From Aneurinibacillus soli (GTDB lineage: Bacteria > Bacillota > Bacilli > Aneurinibacillales > Aneurinibacillaceae), in NCBI RefSeq assembly GCF_002355375.1, contig NZ_AP017312.1:1133001-1197000 (forward strand): DNA of 64,000 nt, written 5' to 3'. Position numbers and translations under genes: made by a program. The notes under the pieces were generated by a model. It searched no databases, had not been told where the DNA came from, and was given only the letters and a program-made list of their open reading frames with translations. Shown one piece after another: positions 47,786 to 57,306 of this stretch (position 1 is its first letter; each line of letters opens with the position of its first letter).

Positions 47786-48022
47786 TTTGTACAAAGTTTG
47801 GTGGGGGAGTAGAGAAGAGAGACACCTGTCACTTCGGTACGCTTACAGGGAAGCAAAAACAGGGCGCTCCAGGGAACATGCAAACTCGCCCACAAAAAGT
47901 CGTGATGCGTATTCAAAGAAGTTGTGGGCAAAGGCCCGTTCGCCTATTCCCTTCCGCTGGGCAGTCGCGTACAGGCGTTCCGTGGCGTCTCCCTTCTCCA
48001 CTCCCGACAACTTTTGTATAAA
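47786..48022 (+). repeat. Structured palindromic repeat, copy E (plus orientation)
   Basis: Family member with inverted ends (TTTGTACAAAG left, CTTTTGTATAAA right) and outer arms GGGGGAGTAGAGAAGAGAGA and its near-complement ending TCTCCCTTCTCCACTCCC. Helices: hairpin CCTGT/ACAGG (near 47825-47848); long-range GTACGC (47837-47842)/GCGTAC (47967-47972); central CCCACAA (47889-47895)/TTGTGGG (47922-47928), compensatory to CCCGCAA/TTGCGGG. GCAAAC (47880-47885)/GTTCGC (47938-47943) has one mismatch. CAAAGGCCCG is conserved. No gene here. Confidence 0.85.
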
Positions 48023-48089
48023 ACCCATTTTGCACAAACTTTGATACAAGCCAAAGTTATAACTTCTATATGGTATTGGATATACAGTA

Positions 48090-48127
48090 AAAAGAGCTTC
48101 TTTTGCAGTTGCAAAAGAAGCTCTTTT
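48090..48127. terminator. Perfect inverted repeat between copies E and F
   Basis: AAAAGAGCTTCTTTTGCA (48090-48107) and TGCAAAAGAAGCTCTTTT (48110-48127) pair over 18 bp with a 2-nt centre. With AAAA and TTTT ends this acts as a strong terminator in either direction, ending transcripts that cross copy E. Confidence 0.8.
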
Positions 48128-48167
48128 AAAATCAATTGGAGCAAAGAGTGATGATTTTTTCTTTCAG

Positions 48168-48408
48168 ATAACACAAAAGCTATGCAGAAGCGTGGAAGGG
48201 AGGAGCAATGAACGCCTGTACGCGACCCCTCAGCGGAGGGAGAGCGGCGAACGTGCTTTTGCCCACAATGCTTCGATGTATATACATCGTGGGCTTCTTT
48301 TGTGGGCGAGTTCGCTGGTCTTCTGGAGCGGACAGTTCTGCTTCACTGAAGAGCGTACCAAAGTGAATGCTCCTCCCTTCCACGCTTCTCCACTACACTT
48401 TGTGTAAT
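48168..48408 (-). repeat. Structured palindromic repeat, copy F (minus orientation)
   Basis: Family member in inverse orientation. Ends ATAACACAAAAGC and its counterpart ACTTTGTGTAAT. Arms GCAGAAGCGTGGAAGGGAGG (from 48184) pair with CCTCCCTTCCACGCTTCTCC (ending 48390). GCGAAC (48247-48252)/GTTCGC (48310-48315); CCCACAA (48262-48268)/TTGTGGG (48300-48306); GTACGC (48218-48223)/GCGTAC (48353-48358). The hairpin tip holds a perfect 16-bp palindrome at 48274-48289. Confidence 0.85.
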
Positions 48409-48431
48409 ATCAAACCAGAAAAAAGCTCCTC

Positions 48432-48460
48432 TTGACCTCCGTTTCCCGTTCTAACATAAT
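48432..48460 (+). promoter_or_regulatory. Promoter of relA-dtd
   Basis: TTGACC (48432-48437), 17-bp spacer, CATAAT (48455-48460), each one mismatch from consensus; 43 bases before relA. Confidence 0.65.
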
Positions 48461-48502
48461 AAAAGGTAATATTCCAGGGGAGTGTTAAAGGAGACAAGAT
48501 TC

Positions 48503-50692
48503 ATGAGCATCGAAACGGCGATTGAAACCGCGATCGACCAGGTTACAGACAAAGCGAAAACGTATCTGCCGCAAAAAGACATTGAATTTCTCATCCGTGC
48601 CTATGAATTCGCCAGAGAAGCTCATGAGGGACAAATTCGAAAGTCCGGGCAGCCGTATATTATCCATCCGATTGCCGTTGCTGGTATTTTGATTGATTTG
48701 CAGATGGACGCTGTTACCGTAGCAGCCGCCTTCCTGCATGATGTTGTCGAAGATACAGAAGTTACGAGCGAGCAAATTGCCGAAAATTTCGGTCAAGAGG
48801 TAGCCAATCTTGTAGAAGGTGTTACCAAGCTTGGCCGAATTAAACTAAAGTCCAAAGCACAACAACAGGCCGAGAATCACCGTAAGATGTTTCTCGCTAT
48901 GGCGAAGGACCTACGTGTCGTCATGATCAAGCTGGCGGATCGCCTGCACAACATGCGGACATTGAAGTATTTGCCGGAACCAAAGCAACGCCAGATTTCT
49001 GATGAGACATTAGAAATATTCGCGCCACTTGCGCACCGTCTTGGAATCGCATCCATCAAGTGGGAAATGGAAGACACGGGTCTCCGCTACATCAACCCGC
49101 AGCAGTATTACCGCATCGTAAACTTAATGAAGAAAAAACGTGCGGAGCGTGAGAAGTACATTCATGGTGTGATTGATCTGTTGCAGGAGCGCTTGAAAGA
49201 ACTTTCTATTACATCCGAGATTTCCGGACGTCCGAAACATATTTATAGCATTTACCGTAAAATGGTGAAGCAGAACAAGGAGTTTAACGAGATTTATGAT
49301 CTGCTCGCCGTGCGCATTATTGTCGATGATATCAGGGATTGCTATGCGGCGCTTGGAATCGTGCATACATTATGGAAGCCAATGCCGGGCCGCTTCAAAG
49401 ATTACATTGCTATGCCAAAAGCGAATATGTATCAGTCGCTTCATACAACCGTGATCGGCCCGAACGGAGAGCCGCTGGAAGTACAAATCCGCACAGCCGA
49501 GATGCATCGTATTGCTGAGTACGGGATCGCGGCACACTGGGCGTACAAAGAAGGACAGAATATTTCTGAGGAAGCGACATTTGAGACGAAGTTATCCTGG
49601 TTCCGTGAAATTCTAGAATGGCAGCAGGAAGCACGCGATGCCCAGGAGTTCATGGAATCGCTTAAAATGGATCTGTTTGCCGATCTTGTTTTTGTATTTA
49701 CACCGAAGGGCGATGTTATCGAGCTGCCAAAAGGATCAGTGCCGCTGGACTTTGCTTATCGAATTCATTCTGAAGTCGGTAACCGGACGATTGGTTCGAA
49801 AGTGAACGGCAAAATTGTGCCGCTTGATCACCAGCTCAAAACAGGCGATATTATTGAAATCCTAACATCGAAGCACAGCTATGGACCGAGTCGGGACTGG
49901 CTTAAAATTACGAAGTCCACACAGGCGCGAAGCAAAATTAAGCAGTGGTTCAAGAGAGAGAAGCGCGAAGAAAACGTCATGAAAGGCCGTGAAATGGTCG
50001 AAGCTGAGTTGAAAAGGAACAGCTTTGAGCCAAAAGAGATCATGACAGCAGAGAACCTGCTTGAAGTTGCGAACAAGTTTAATTTTCAGGGAGAAGAAGA
50101 TATGTTTGCGGCGGTCGGCTATGGCGGCATTACCGGCGCACAGATTGCGACTCGCCTGACGGATAAACTGCGTAAAGAGCGGGAGGACATGATGCCGAAC
50201 ACGGCAGAGATTCGTACCGATGCGCCGCGCAAGCGTCCGGACAACGGCGTGAGCGTACGTGGGATCGACAATCTGCTGATCCGCTTCTCCCGCTGCTGCA
50301 ATCCGGTGCCAGGTGACGATATTGTTGGCTTCATTACGCGTGGTCGTGGTGTGTCTGTACACCGTGGGGATTGTCCAAACCTGCAATCATGCAGTGAAGA
50401 CGACCAGGCACGTCTCATCTCGGTTGAATGGGATGCGGATATGAAGCATGAATTCAATGTCGACATTGAGGTTACCGGCCATGACCGAAGTGGCCTTCTG
50501 AACGAAGTGCTCGCGACTGTTGCGGATATGAAGACGAACATTACCGCTGTATCCGGTAAAACCGATAAAAACAGAGTGGCAAAAATCAATATGACGATTG
50601 CGATTCAAAACCTTGACCACCTGCATAAAGTAGTCGAGCGCATCAAAAAAATTCGCGACGTCTACTCTGTACGTCGCGTGCTGAATACGTAG
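48503..50692 (+). CDS. relA: Bifunctional (p)ppGpp synthetase/hydrolase (Rel)
   Basis: Stringent-response enzyme. It has 729 residues: HD hydrolase (HDVVEDT, RLHNMRTL; about 40-190), synthetase (about 225-355; YQSLHTTVIGPNGEPLEVQIRT), TGS domain (about 395-455; VFTPKGDVIELPKGS), zinc-finger-like region (RCCNPVPGDDIVGFITRGRGVSVHRGDC) and C-terminal ACT domain (about 655-729). Catalytic residues of both activities appear present, so it is the long Firmicute Rel. ATG 48503 with AAAGGAG 8 bases upstream. Confidence 0.96.
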   Translation: MSIETAIETAIDQVTDKAKTYLPQKDIEFLIRAYEFAREAHEGQIRKSGQPYIIHPIAVAGILIDLQMDAVTVAAAFLHDVVEDTEVTSEQIAENFGQEVANLVEGVTKLGRIKLKSKAQQQAENHRKMFLAMAKDLRVVMIKLADRLHNMRTLKYLPEPKQRQISDETLEIFAPLAHRLGIASIKWEMEDTGLRYINPQQYYRIVNLMKKKRAEREKYIHGVIDLLQERLKELSITSEISGRPKHIYSIYRKMVKQNKEFNEIYDLLAVRIIVDDIRDCYAALGIVHTLWKPMPGRFKDYIAMPKANMYQSLHTTVIGPNGEPLEVQIRTAEMHRIAEYGIAAHWAYKEGQNISEEATFETKLSWFREILEWQQEARDAQEFMESLKMDLFADLVFVFTPKGDVIELPKGSVPLDFAYRIHSEVGNRTIGSKVNGKIVPLDHQLKTGDIIEILTSKHSYGPSRDWLKITKSTQARSKIKQWFKREKREENVMKGREMVEAELKRNSFEPKEIMTAENLLEVANKFNFQGEEDMFAAVGYGGITGAQIATRLTDKLRKEREDMMPNTAEIRTDAPRKRPDNGVSVRGIDNLLIRFSRCCNPVPGDDIVGFITRGRGVSVHRGDCPNLQSCSEDDQARLISVEWDADMKHEFNVDIEVTGHDRSGLLNEVLATVADMKTNITAVSGKTDKNRVAKINMTIAIQNLDHLHKVVERIKKIRDVYSVRRVLNT

Positions 50693-50713
50693 CGAGACAA
50701 CAAGGAGAGAAAC

Positions 50714-51157
50714 ATGCGAGTAGTACTTCAGCGTTCCAAACAGGCGTCCGTAACCGTAGAGGGCGAGGTAGTAGGCCGCATCGAATCCGGCCTCGTCCTG
50801 CTTGTTGGCATTACGCATACTGATACGAAAGACGACGTGGAATATGTCGCAGACAAGATTGCCAAGCTCCGTATTTTTGAAGACGAAGACGGCAAGATGA
50901 ATCATTCTGTAGAAGAGGCAGGCGGCGCGATTCTTTCTGTGTCTCAGTTTACTTTGTATGGGGACACGCGCAAAGGACGACGCCCAGGGTTCAGTGAAGC
51001 GGCTCGTCCCGATCAGGCACAGCCGCTGTACGATTTCTTTAATGAGAAGCTCCGTGAGCGCGGTCTGCACGTCGAAACAGGGATCTTTGGCGCCATGATG
51101 GATGTGGCTCTTGTCAATGATGGTCCCGTTACTTTCATTGTAGAAAGTAAATCCTAA
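50714..51157 (+). CDS. dtd: D-aminoacyl-tRNA deacylase
   Basis: Frees tRNA from D-amino acids. It has 147 residues, starting [21 protein letters not shown], with catalytic [17 protein letters not shown] and the NDGPVTF motif at the end (family form NxGPVT). 21 bp after relA. Confidence 0.95.
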   Translation: MRVVLQRSKQASVTVEGEVVGRIESGLVLLVGITHTDTKDDVEYVADKIAKLRIFEDEDGKMNHSVEEAGGAILSVSQFTLYGDTRKGRRPGFSEAARPDQAQPLYDFFNEKLRERGLHVETGIFGAMMDVALVNDGPVTFIVESKS

Positions 51158-51165
51158 ACCGTACG

Positions 51166-51204
51166 AAAAAAGCCAGACAGTGATTATGCTGTCTGGCTTT
51201 TTTT
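51166..51204. terminator. Bidirectional terminator between dtd and the methyltransferase gene
   Basis: AAAAAAGCCAGACAG and CTGTCTGGCTTTTTTT are symmetric around TGATTATG. It reaches the stop codon of the minus-strand gene. Confidence 0.9.
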
Positions 51205-51754
51205 AGATCGTTTTTTTGCATATATATACAAAAGCCGGAAATATATTAAGCGGCACAAATGTAATGCGAATGTCATCAAAACGCTGTGCTAGCTGCTTTT
51301 TCATTTGCAACGAATACTGGAACGCGATAAATGTTCCGCTTGGTGCTAGTGAACGTTCCACTTCGTCCATTAGTTCATCGCGCAGCTCCTGCGGAAAATT
51401 CATGAACGGAAGCCCGGATAGAATGTAGTCAAATCCATTGATTTTGTGAAGACGCATTGTGTGGCTCATTGTACGTGCATTCGGATAGTGATGCATCTCC
51501 GGATAGTCGGCTGCAAGAGCGTTGCGCATCGTGCTATCCTGTTCGAAAATAAGCGCCTGGCATTCCGGTGTTTTCAGGCGGGAGATATAGCGAGTAAACG
51601 AGCCGGTTCCAGCTCCAAGCTCAGCGATGTTCCGTGCTGTCTCCCATTGTACCGGCTGTGTCATGGCACGGGCGAGAAAACGAGAGCTGGGTGCGATACT
51701 GCCAATCGTACGAGGGGAACGGATGAATTTAGAAAGAAACAAAAGCTTTTCCAT
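51203..51754 (-). CDS. Class I methyltransferase, phospholipid N-methyltransferase/KsgA-like
   Basis: 183 residues with S-adenosylmethionine motif ELGAGTGSFTRYI (about 44-56) and FEQDSTMRNAL. The N-terminus RSPRTIGSIAPSSRFLARAM resembles the COG3963 group (phospholipid N-methyltransferase) found in many Firmicutes. Its true substrate is open: KsgA-like rRNA dimethylases share the fold, but KsgA's NLPY motif is replaced by GLPF. No partner genes nearby. Confidence 0.72.
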   Translation of the reverse strand: MEKLLFLSKFIRSPRTIGSIAPSSRFLARAMTQPVQWETARNIAELGAGTGSFTRYISRLKTPECQALIFEQDSTMRNALAADYPEMHHYPNARTMSHTMRLHKINGFDYILSGLPFMNFPQELRDELMDEVERSLAPSGTFIAFQYSLQMKKQLAQRFDDIRITFVPLNIFPAFVYICKKTI

Positions 51755-51912
51755 GGAACACGACTCCTTAATTTTAATCCTTATTTATCCTACTACGTTA
51801 CTGGTATTACTAGTATTATAAACGATAAGTAAGATAAATGCGAAAAGAAATACGCAGAAAAAGAAAAATCGGGCTCGTAAAACGAATCACGTCCCGATGA
51901 ATTGTGAATGTA

Positions 51913-53913
51913 CTACACAACAAATTTTTTGACGGAGGCTTCGAGATCGCCTGCCATTCTGGATAGAGAGGCGGCAGAAGCGCTTGTTTCCTCGAACGTT
52001 GCGAGCTGTTCTTCTGTAGCAGCAGAGATTTGTTCGGTACGTGAGGCAGCCTGTTCGATAAGATCATGTGCCGTCTGAATGGAAGCGACAGCATGCCTGG
52101 ATCGGTCTTGAATGGTTTGGACCGCATGAGTCGCTTTTGCGGTTTGTTGTTCTACCTGACGGATTGCCTGTTCAATCTCGGTGAAAGAAAGACCGGCTGT
52201 ATGGATGACCGTAATCCCTTCTTGTACTTCTGAAATAGCGGTTGTCATGAATTGAACGGTTTGTGCCGTTTCCTGCTGGATTCCCGAAACCAGCTCGGCA
52301 ATTTTTTGAGCGGAATGGGCAGACTGTTCGGCCAGTTTCCGTACTTCATCCGATACAATCGCAAAGCCGCGACCGTGTTCTCCTGCCCGAGCTGCTTCAA
52401 TCGCTGCATTGAGAGCGAGTAGATTCGTCTGTGCAGAAATGCCTGTGATCACCTCAATAATCTCGTTAATTTGATTAGAACGGTCTGCGAGTGTTTGTAC
52501 GCCTTTTGCGAGCGTGGCCATCGTTTCATTAATCGAATTCATCTGGGTAACCGCCTGATGAATGGCGTTATTTCCTTCGGTAGCTTTCGTGACGGTCACG
52601 CCGATCGTATCAAGAATAGAACCCGTCGTTTGAGAGATGCCTTCCATGCCTTTCGAGATGTTCTGTACGTCGTGGGCTCCGGTCTCCATATCTTTTGTCT
52701 GCTGTTCGGATTGAGCAGCGAGTTCCTGAACAATGGATGCAATCTGTTCACTGGCGGAACGTGTTTGTTCGGCGCTGGCCGTTAATTGCTCAGATGAAGC
52801 GGCAACTTGAACGGAAGACTGCTGGATTTGACGAATCAGCTGCTGGATATGATCAAGCATTTGATTAAATGCGCGGGCTGTTCGACCGATTTCATCATTT
52901 GTGTTGTCCGGGAGGCGTTTTGTTAAATCACCTTTTCCGTCCGCTAGCATGAGCAATGATTGTTCCATGACATGCAGGGGACGTAATGTACGGGAGACAA
53001 GCCAGATAAGAAAGGCGATAACGAGTACAATCCCGATGAGAACGGATGCGATACTGAGGGTGAAGATGCGGGTGAGCACTTCATTCGAAATCGCAACCAC
53101 CATTTTTTGTCCATTTGATAGCGACGCAGCGTAATACGTCACTTTTTTATTTTGGTAATAATCAGATTTTTCCTTGATCGTGGTAGTGCTACTTGCTTGG
53201 TTCATGAGAGTAGAGAGAGCCGGTGGTATTTGAGAAAATGACTTTTCACTCGCCGCGACCACTTTTCCATCTTTATTTATAAGGGCAGCGAGTACGATTT
53301 GATCGCTAAGCTGTGATTTAATACGTGCTAGCAGAGGAGAAGCACCAATTTGGTTGTCCAATTCTGTAAGCATTTGTCCTTTTCGCCCCACCTGTACGAT
53401 GCGCGGCTCATTCCACCCGGGCACGCCGACATATTTAAACACCTGACCATCAAAGTTGCGGACTTGCGCTGCCTGAGACATTTCTTTTTGTTTGCCTGAG
53501 ATTAAATCCATAAACGCGTAGGCCTGGCTGCCTGGCTCGGCGCTGAAATCAAGATGAACAGCTGGGCCGACATTGGTCAGGACAGTTTTACCGGTGGCAT
53601 CGGTAATCCAGAATTCGTCGATGCCCGCACGTTTCGCAAGATCGGTAATTTCATTGAAATTCGTTCCTTTTTTCATAAGGAGAGAAGTCATAGTCGCCTG
53701 GCCGATCATCTCCTTATTCATAATGTCTTCTGCTGTTTTGCGTGCCGTCAGGGCATTTTCAAAACTAATGCGAGTTAGTTCTGCCGTAGCTCTACCTTGA
53801 GATTCCAGGGTGCTAGCGGTTTGATTATATACAAGAGTAGAAATACAAATAATAACAAGTGCGGTAAGGATGGTAATCGGTACAATGATTTTGAAGCGAA
53901 GTGTTCCAAGCAT
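51913..53913 (-). CDS. Methyl-accepting chemotaxis protein with Cache-type sensor
   Basis: 666 residues: membrane helix at 7-30; extracytoplasmic sensor of about 250 residues with Cache-like features ([19 protein letters not shown]); second helix at about 282-305; HAMP (about 306-360); coiled-coil signalling domain with hairpin tip [45 protein letters not shown]. The ligand is unknown. GGAGGAGAG precedes the ATG. A stand-alone receptor; no che genes in the window. Confidence 0.92.
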   Translation of the reverse strand: MLGTLRFKIIVPITILTALVIICISTLVYNQTASTLESQGRATAELTRISFENALTARKTAEDIMNKEMIGQATMTSLLMKKGTNFNEITDLAKRAGIDEFWITDATGKTVLTNVGPAVHLDFSAEPGSQAYAFMDLISGKQKEMSQAAQVRNFDGQVFKYVGVPGWNEPRIVQVGRKGQMLTELDNQIGASPLLARIKSQLSDQIVLAALINKDGKVVAASEKSFSQIPPALSTLMNQASSTTTIKEKSDYYQNKKVTYYAASLSNGQKMVVAISNEVLTRIFTLSIASVLIGIVLVIAFLIWLVSRTLRPLHVMEQSLLMLADGKGDLTKRLPDNTNDEIGRTARAFNQMLDHIQQLIRQIQQSSVQVAASSEQLTASAEQTRSASEQIASIVQELAAQSEQQTKDMETGAHDVQNISKGMEGISQTTGSILDTIGVTVTKATEGNNAIHQAVTQMNSINETMATLAKGVQTLADRSNQINEIIEVITGISAQTNLLALNAAIEAARAGEHGRGFAIVSDEVRKLAEQSAHSAQKIAELVSGIQQETAQTVQFMTTAISEVQEGITVIHTAGLSFTEIEQAIRQVEQQTAKATHAVQTIQDRSRHAVASIQTAHDLIEQAASRTEQISAATEEQLATFEETSASAASLSRMAGDLEASVKKFVV

Positions 53914-53957
53914 AGTCTCTCCTCCAGTTTTTTCTTTCTAATGTGAATTTAAGTATA

Positions 53958-53982
53958 ATACATTATACCTATTATAATGTAT
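53958..53982. promoter_or_regulatory. Inverted repeat upstream of the chemotaxis receptor gene
   Basis: ATACATTATA (53958-53967) and TATAATGTAT (53973-53982) are exact inverted repeats with a 5-bp spacer, 45 bp before the minus-strand receptor gene. They overlap -10-like sequences in both directions. Possible operator of a dimeric repressor; the rest of the 285-bp gap to hemZ shows nothing else clear. Confidence 0.4.
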
Positions 53983-54198
53983 TTTTCTAAGGGGAATTTG
54001 AAGATATTGTTAATTTTATGATGATGACTCAGCCTGCGGATCACTTCGTAGCGAAAACGATTTTGATGAAATAGAAAAACAGTGCTTTGTTTGGTATAGT
54101 AAATGGAGCAGGATGAGTGTGATCATCCGAAAAAGGTGCGGGTTGCATTCGTGTACAGTAGGGGCACATCGAACAAATGAAAAACAAAGGAGTGCCAT

Positions 54199-55695
54199 AT
54201 GATTATCCGAGTAGCCGGGGTTGATGAGGTTTTTCACCGATCCCTTGACCATATTATCCATTTATTTTTTGAAGACGTGCATGTCGTATTTACAGAAGAA
54301 ACACCTGCTCATATCACGATTTCGATTGAACTGAAAGAGGAGCAAGAGAAAATCATGTCTTACTCCGTCCTCGAAGTAGCAGGAGAATTTCCTATATACG
54401 AAAATCGCTATAGTCGTACAGTGACCGTGGAGAGGGGGAGCAAGGAGCATCGAAGGCAGGTACGGCAAGTCATCAGCCATTCCCTTCTCCATGTCCTCCA
54501 GGAGTATACGGGGATTGAGCAGCCATGGGGCATCCTTACAGGTATCCGCCCAACCAAGCTTTTGCATGCTAGCGTGCGCGATGGAATTCCAATGGAGCAG
54601 GCTCATCATCATCTGCGTGAGAACTATCTCATTCAGGATGCAAAAATAAATCTTATGCAGCAGATTGTCGACCGCCAGCGGGCGATGGTGCCGGATTTGT
54701 ACGATCTGCGCAGGGAAGTCAGCATCTACATTGGCATCCCATTCTGTCCGACCAAATGTGCTTACTGTACGTTCCCGGCGTATGCGATTAACGGACGGCA
54801 AGGCTCTGTTGATTCGTTCCTCGGGGGACTTCATTATGAGATGCGTGAGATTGGACGCTGGCTAAAAGAGCGAGACATGCGCATTACGACGATTTATTTT
54901 GGTGGCGGGACGCCAACGAGTATTACGGTTGAAGAAATGGATATGCTGTATGAAGAGATGTACCATTCGTTTCCTCATATGGATAAAGTGCGGGAGATCA
55001 CAGTGGAAGCCGGGCGACCGGATACGATTACGCCGGAGAAACTTGCCGTACTGAACAAGTGGAATATCGATCGCATCAGTATTAACCCACAGTCATATAT
55101 TGAAGAAACGCTTAAGGCAATTGGCCGCCATCATACCGTGGAAGAGACAATCGAGAAATTCAAGCTGGCACGCAAGGCCGGTATGAATAACATCAACATG
55201 GATCTTATTATTGGTCTTCCTGGTGAAGGCGTGCCAGAATTCGAGTATACGCTTGGCGAAACTGCGAAACTGATGCCAGAATCCGTGACGATCCATACAC
55301 TGTCGTTCAAGCGAGCGAGTGAGATGACGCGCAACAAGGACAAATACCGAGTGGCGAGTCGCGAAGAAATCGGTGATATGATGCAGCGGGCTGAACAGTG
55401 GACCGAAGCGCATGGCTATGTGCCGTACTATTTGTACCGTCAGAAAAATATTCTGGGCAATCTTGAGAACGTTGGCTATGCTATCCCCGGTCAGGAGAGC
55501 ATCTATAACATCATGATTATGGAAGAAGTGCAGTCGATTATCGGACTCGGCTGCGGTGCGGCGAGCAAGTGGGTACACCCAAAGACCGATGTCATTACTC
55601 GTTTTGCCAATCCGAAAGAACCGAAGGCATATAATGATTCGTACGAGCATTATACACAAGCAAAAATTGAGGCATTGAATGAGCTGTTTTCTTGA
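54199..55695 (+). CDS. hemZ: Coproporphyrinogen III oxidase-like radical SAM protein HemZ
   Basis: 498 residues. The radical-SAM cluster motif PFCPTKCAYCTFPAY (CxxxCxxC, about residue 182) is followed by YFGGGTPTSI and a HemN-like C-terminal region. A 175-residue N-terminal extension before the radical-SAM domain distinguishes HemZ from HemN. The cluster motif binds the [4Fe-4S] centre. AAAGGAG precedes the ATG. Upstream of hisS as in Bacilli. Confidence 0.88.
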   Translation: MIIRVAGVDEVFHRSLDHIIHLFFEDVHVVFTEETPAHITISIELKEEQEKIMSYSVLEVAGEFPIYENRYSRTVTVERGSKEHRRQVRQVISHSLLHVLQEYTGIEQPWGILTGIRPTKLLHASVRDGIPMEQAHHHLRENYLIQDAKINLMQQIVDRQRAMVPDLYDLRREVSIYIGIPFCPTKCAYCTFPAYAINGRQGSVDSFLGGLHYEMREIGRWLKERDMRITTIYFGGGTPTSITVEEMDMLYEEMYHSFPHMDKVREITVEAGRPDTITPEKLAVLNKWNIDRISINPQSYIEETLKAIGRHHTVEETIEKFKLARKAGMNNINMDLIIGLPGEGVPEFEYTLGETAKLMPESVTIHTLSFKRASEMTRNKDKYRVASREEIGDMMQRAEQWTEAHGYVPYYLYRQKNILGNLENVGYAIPGQESIYNIMIMEEVQSIIGLGCGAASKWVHPKTDVITRFANPKEPKAYNDSYEHYTQAKIEALNELFS

Positions 55696-55720
55696 CAAAT
55701 GGTGTCGAAAAAGGTAACCT
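55692..55720 (+). promoter_or_regulatory. Sigma-A promoter of the hisS-aspS T-box transcript
   Basis: TTGACA (55692-55697), 17-bp spacer, TAACCT (55715-55720). It overlaps the end of hemZ, so initiation is at about 55728. Confidence 0.75.
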
Positions 55721-55727
55721 AAAAACA

Positions 55728-55987
55728 ATTGTGAACAATGAATATTGATCTAATGAAGGGCACAAAGTAGTCTGGAAGCCCTGCGATACAGAGAGGAATG
55801 CCTGAGGCTGGAAGCATTCCACGCAGTTCAGATGAATGACAACCTGGAAGACCGATGGCAACATACGGCGCCTCTCCTGCGTTATGGGAGTTTCGAGTGG
55901 GATTTTTGAATCCAAGTAGGGTGGCACCACGGGAATTGTAACCAATCTCTCGTCCCTGACAATTTTGTCAGTGGCGGGAGATTTTTT
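55728..55987 (+). ncRNA. T-box riboswitch of hisS-aspS
   Basis: tRNA-sensing leader. Stem I contains AGTAG, an AGAGAGG bulge and a distal GGCTGGAAGC loop. The T-box sequence AGGGTGGCACCACGG is at 55918-55932, followed by the antiterminator and the terminator TCTCTCGTCCCTGACA / TGTCAGTGGCGGGAGA with TTTTTT (55945-55987). On the 3' side of the specifier loop, TGAATGACAACC offers GAC (55838-55840), an Asp codon; CAC (55820-55822, His) lies in the helix region and looks less exposed. Uncharged tRNA pairing allows readthrough to hisS and aspS. Confidence 0.9.
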
Positions 55988-56016
55988 AATTTCTAAAATA
56001 GTAAGGTGGGAAAAAT

Positions 56017-57282
56017 ATGATCCAGGTCCCAAGAGGAACAGCCGATGTACTGCCGGGCGAGATTGAGCTGTGGCAGTATATTGAGAATGCGGCGCGGGAT
56101 ATTTGTCGCCGCTACAATTATGCGGAAATTCGCACACCGGTGTTTGAACATACCGAACTGTTCCAGCGCGGTGTCGGCGAAACAACGGACATCGTGGAGA
56201 AGGAGATGTATACGTTCACGGACCGGGGAGATCGCAGTCTGACTTTGCGCCCGGAAGGAACAGCATCGACAGTTCGCTCGTATGTCGAGAACAAAATGTT
56301 CGGTCTTGCAAATCAGCCGGTCAAGCTGTACTATATCGGCCAGATGTTCCGCTATGAGCGGCCACAGGCGGGCCGGATGCGCCAGTTCACCCAGTTCGGA
56401 GTGGAGGCGATCGGCAGTCACGATCCAGCGATTGATGCCGAGACGATTGCGCTTGCGATGCGTCTGTACGAAGAGCTGGGCCTGAAGAACCTGCATGTCG
56501 AGCTGAATAGCCTGGGCGATGCAGAAAGCCGTCAGGCGCACCGCGATGCGCTTGTGAAGCATTTTACGCCGCATATCGCGGAGTTCTGTGCAGACTGTCA
56601 GTCTCGTCTTGCACGTAACCCGCTGCGCATTCTGGACTGCAAAAAGGATGCTGGTAACGAGTTAATGAAAACAGCGCCTGTCATTCTTGATTACTTGAAT
56701 GAGGAATCAAGCACATACTTTGAAAAGGTGAAACAGCACCTTGATAATCTCGGTATCGCGTACAATGTGAATCCGAATCTTGTGCGCGGTCTGGACTACT
56801 ATACACATACTGCCTTTGAAATTATGGAGCATGGTATCGGCGCGGTCAGTACAATCTGTGGCGGTGGACGCTACAACGGACTCGTCGAGCAGGTCGGGGG
56901 CAATGATATGCCGGGCATTGGCTTTGCGATGAGCATTGAGCGCGTGTTGCTCGCTCTCAAAACGCAGGGCATTGAGCTTCCGATTCAGCAGGGCGTAGAA
57001 TGTTTTGTGATTGGGATGGGTGACGAAGCAGAAAGCAAGGCATTCCAGTTGCTTGACCAGCTTCGTGCTGGCGGCTTGTCGGCGGACAAGGATTTTATGG
57101 GCCGCAAGATGAAAGCACAGTTGAAAGCGGCAGATCGTCTGCAAGCGAAGGCAGTCGTCATTATTGGGGAAGACGAGCTAGCACGCAAGGCAGCCATGGT
57201 CAAAAACATGGCCAGCGGCGAGCAGCAGGAAGTACCGTTTGATGCACTTATAGCACATGTGCAGAAAATCTGTGGCAAGTAA
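56017..57282 (+). CDS. hisS: Histidyl-tRNA synthetase
   Basis: Class II synthetase, 421 residues: PRGTADVLPGE at the start, motif 2 (MFRYERPQAGRMRQFTQFG), histidine motif VRGLDYYTHTAFE, motif 3 (PGIGFAMSIERVL), and an anticodon-binding domain (about 330-420). Followed by aspS after 24 bp; both under the T-box. Confidence 0.96.
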   Translation: MIQVPRGTADVLPGEIELWQYIENAARDICRRYNYAEIRTPVFEHTELFQRGVGETTDIVEKEMYTFTDRGDRSLTLRPEGTASTVRSYVENKMFGLANQPVKLYYIGQMFRYERPQAGRMRQFTQFGVEAIGSHDPAIDAETIALAMRLYEELGLKNLHVELNSLGDAESRQAHRDALVKHFTPHIAEFCADCQSRLARNPLRILDCKKDAGNELMKTAPVILDYLNEESSTYFEKVKQHLDNLGIAYNVNPNLVRGLDYYTHTAFEIMEHGIGAVSTICGGGRYNGLVEQVGGNDMPGIGFAMSIERVLLALKTQGIELPIQQGVECFVIGMGDEAESKAFQLLDQLRAGGLSADKDFMGRKMKAQLKAADRLQAKAVVIIGEDELARKAAMVKNMASGEQQEVPFDALIAHVQKICGK

Positions 57283-57306
57283 AAAAAGAAAGTAGGAGTT
57301 ATCGAG

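Noticed and set aside
47787-48407. Open frames on both strands across repeat copies E and F
   Set aside because: Long palindromes give mirror frames. No start signals, and the sequence varies between copies in ways that break the frame.
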